Shown: piece by piece, positions 61,531 through 64,000 of the stretch
How positions within the stretch are numbered: position 1 is the first letter of the stretch
Layout of the letters: the number at the start of each line of letters is the position of its first letter
From: Strongyloides papillosus
Lineage: Eukaryota; Nematoda; Chromadorea; Rhabditida; Strongyloididae
Reading direction: 5' to 3'
NCBI GenBank assembly: GCA_005656395.1
Contig: SRSI01000004.1
Span: 1,550,001 to 1,614,000, forward strand
DNA: 64,000 bases
The notes under the pieces: model-generated
Seen by the model: only the letters and a program-made list of their open reading frames with translations
What the model was told of the DNA's origin: nothing
The model's database searches: none
Program-made: the position numbers and the translations under genes

Positions 61531-62200
61531 ATAATTTTTTTGATGATAAGTTTCTTTTTAAGACTCTTACTTAACTTAAAAAATGAAAGTATTGAGAAAT
61601 TTATAGCTTATGGGCGAAACGAGCTGTACTAGTTTTAAGAACAATTTTTTCATTTTTTTTAAAATTTTCTACACAAAATCAGCTTTTTTTATTAGCATAA
61701 ATTTATCCAAACATGATTAATTTTTATGGTTTAATGTTCAGTAAACGTATTTTTTTCTAACATAAGGGAAGAAAATAGCTTTTTAATTTTTTGACCAAAA
61801 TTGGCAAAGTCATCTATTAAAAATACTTATTTTTTGAACACGTTTTGTATAGATTTGTTCAAGAAATAAATCTTTTCAAAGTTAATAAAAGTTTTTGGTT
61901 TATGACTCATTTAGAAGGTGCAATTATGGAATAAAAGGGAATTCAATATTAAAAAGGTTAATAAAAAATTCGTCATGTTATGAATCAAAAGATGGTGATC
62001 ATTTTTTTTAGTGAAAAATAAAATGTTTTTAATGTTTTAATCTTATTAATAGTTGTTTAAAGTAAATAAAACTAAATTTAGAACATAGTTCAAAGCCTAA
62101 CTTATAATTTGAAACTATAACGAAGTTTTAAGCTTTAAAACGATAAAACTTATTTTTGGTATTAATTTTTTGCTATTTCTCATTTATAATTGTAAAATTA
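61531..62200. repeat. right part of the 520-bp tandem repeat
   Basis: Continuation of the repeat interrupted by the mariner: AACATGATTAATTTTTATGG near 61708, CAAAGTTAATAAAAG near 61877, and TATGAATCAAAAGATGGTGATC at 61979. These correspond to the landmarks of the left copies. The spacing across the mariner (after removing 1,274 bp) is about 160 bp longer than one period, so extra sequence lies near 60100-60250. Confidence 0.65.
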
Positions 62201-62918
62201 AGGTAAATATGTAGTTAATGGAAGAATGATATTTAATCGTTTATATAAATCTTAAAAATATAATGGAAAGTGTTTCATTCAATCAATCAGTAATGTTTGT
62301 AAAAATTATCCATAGATCCCATATATAATAGATGAACAAGTAAACTATAGTCGTTCATCCAATATTGTCATCTTTTACTAACTTTGTCAATTTTTAGATT
62401 ACTTATCTTACTAATCTCACTAATCTACTTTTTTTAATTACTAAATACTGAAACCTCCGATAATAGAAGAGGGTAGGTAAATTATTTATACTAATTGTAA
62501 ACTTATTACATATTTATAGTTTTTTTGTCTGAATAAAACATTCTTTTTTTTGGTGCTTTTTAAAACAGAAAGTCAATTAAATATTTATTTGGAATGATTC
62601 AAACATTCATTTTTACTCACCCTTTGGATATAAATAAAATTCTTTTTGTTTGATAAATTTTTTATTTAACTAAACAGTTTCAGTAAATGCAAACACCACA
62701 AAATGATGATCAGACTCAAAAATATTAAATATACACAGAAAAATTTTTTGTCGAAATTGATATCATTTTTTAAATGTCTGTGACAAAAATTAGTAAAAAT
62801 ATGGATTTTAAAATTGTTTAATGTGTACACGTTTTTAATAACAAAATGCAAAAGCACATGCAGAAATACCTTAGATAATTCAAAAAATTATACATACATT
62901 ACAATTTTTAAAAAAGTG
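62201..62918. other. intergenic region
   Basis: AT-rich sequence between the tandem repeat and the second pogo-like element. No gene recognised. Confidence 0.45.
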
Positions 62919-63687
62919 TACAGTGTAACTTCCAAAACAGCGCCTTGCCGAGATCAAGAAATTTGGTGATCATTTAGAGGTTTTACTTATTTAGAAGTTA
63001 TTTAATATATTACTAATAATTACGACTAAAATCCAATAATATATATAAATATTTATTAGACAATTTTAAACGATAAAAAAAATGCCATGTAAAGTAAATA
63101 ACAAAAAGAAATTACTATTAAATATAGCCTAATCATAATTATCTATCTTTAAGTACATTATTTAAAGCAGTGCGTGATCTAATATTAAGAACTGTAAATA
63201 ATGACATGATTTACTATTTTATCTTCTAAACGTGCTTCAAGAGGAAAACAATCATCTATTTTTAAATTTTTAATATAATTTCTTAAATTGTATAGACCCT
63301 TAAAAACTTCATTCTTTGTTTCTTCTTGAGTAATTTTTTCATCACTATCATAATCACTGACTTCATTATTATAAAAATTAGAACATTCTTCTAATTTTTA
63401 ATTACCATACGTTTTTTCACTACTCTCTAAAATATCAGTTTTACAAAAATTTTCAGTAAATTTATGCCTCTAGTGGACTAAGAAACTGTTTGAGTGTTAA
63501 AGTACATGCAAAAATCCATATGATTTTTTTTACTACCATGATTATTTAGAGGCTTTTTTTATTTAGATGTACTTTATTAAGAGGTTTTTTGTATGAAAAT
63601 TTAAAAAAAAATTTGGGACCAGACTTTACGGTGACTAGTTAGAGGTTTCTCTTATTAAGAGGCTTCTTATTTAGGGGTTACACTGTA
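62919..63687. mobile_element. pogo-like element with transposase remnant
   Basis: About 770 bp between TA duplications, with ends CAGTGTAAC and GTTACACTG. Subterminal motifs TTTAGAGGTTTTAC/CTTATTTAG(A/G) recur near both ends. On the minus strand at about 63190-63405 a short frame reads KLEECSNFYNNEVSDYDSDE, then NEVFKGLYNLRNYIKN, followed by an acidic end. This resembles the C-terminal tail of CENP-B/pogo-type transposases. Terminal repeats are a different type from those of the 58.2-kb MITE. Confidence 0.7.
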
Positions 63688-64000
63688 TTCCCTTGTCTTT
63701 AATGAGTTTTATTTGACATATTTGTTCTTTTTGCTTAAAATATAACAGAAAAAATTTTCGGTGTTTTTAAGAGATTTAAATTTTATTAAACTATTTTCTA
63801 ATCTTCTAGAAATTACAATAGAATTTCAAGATTTTATAATGTAATTTTTAAAATTAAACACGTAAAATTAGAAAAAACATCTTTGTTTAAACTGCAAAGT
63901 ATGCATTTTTCTAAGATCAAGAAATTTACATAATATACAATTTTTTTAAAAATGCATTCCTTTGTCCTTCCTGAGTGCTATGTGACAACTTTATTCTTTT
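63688..64000. other. window-end region
   Basis: AT-rich sequence to the end of the window. No feature recognised. Confidence 0.4.

Noticed and set aside
1..64000. tRNA, rRNA, spliced-leader RNA genes, CRISPR arrays or prokaryotic operons
   Set aside because: None recognised by eye; spliced eukaryotic genes throughout argue against bacterial DNA. A tRNAscan-SE or Infernal run would be decisive for small RNAs.

Overview
The window is eukaryotic and very AT-rich (about four fifths A+T by eye). It carries spliced genes with introns mostly of 40-60 bp, GT(A/G)AGT-like donors and T-rich TTTTAG/TTTCAG acceptors. Many genes have a TTTTAG- or TTTCAG-like acceptor a few bases before the ATG with no coding exon upstream, which suggests spliced-leader trans-splicing. 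Together with a cuticle collagen, a divergent Cys-loop receptor and several small secreted proteins, this points to a nematode. The extreme AT richness and tiny introns best fit a Strongyloides-like (Strongyloididae) genome; that genus-level statement is inference.

Layout. 1-7.7 kb: gene-free AT-rich DNA. 7.7-9.4 kb: aminergic (tyramine/octopamine-like) GPCR, + strand. 10.7-11.4 kb: small BTB/KCTD protein, +. 11.5-20.6 kb: mostly genes for secreted or membrane-anchored proteins: a PAN/Apple protein (-), a neprilysin-like M13 protein that has lost its zinc motif (-), an ML-domain lipid-binding protein (+), a GILT-like thiol reductase (-) and a signal-peptide-bearing dynein-light-chain-like protein (-). 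20.9-21.7 kb: a foldback transposon-like element. 22.6-31.7 kb: membrane-traffic genes, namely ARMH3 (-), then BLTP3/UHRF1BP1-like lipid transfer protein (+), a probable BORCS7-like subunit (+) and a divergent Cys-loop channel (+). The last three are closely spaced on one strand.

31.7-49.0 kb is dominated by one SLC4A11-like transporter. It has a common six-exon core (46.4-49.0 kb) and three alternative 5' coding ends (35.7, 42.0 and 45.2 kb). All three end in the same splice phase, so the locus spans about 13 kb with a 10 kb intron for the most distal form. A cuticle collagen (49.9-50.9 kb), a 91-aa secreted peptide (51.6 kb), a two-LDLa secreted protein (52.2 kb, -), an unrecognised 107-aa Cys-containing protein (54.6 kb, -) and a GNAT acetyltransferase (55.9-56.6 kb, -) follow.

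The right end (58-64 kb) is repeat-rich: a pogo/Tigger-type MITE, an array of about 520-bp diverged tandem repeats split by a dead mariner, and a second pogo-like element with a transposase remnant. No tRNA, rRNA or CRISPR array was recognised. I found no single wholly new system. The strongest leads are the three-start SLC4A11 locus, the secreted dynein-light-chain fold and the zinc-less neprilysin.
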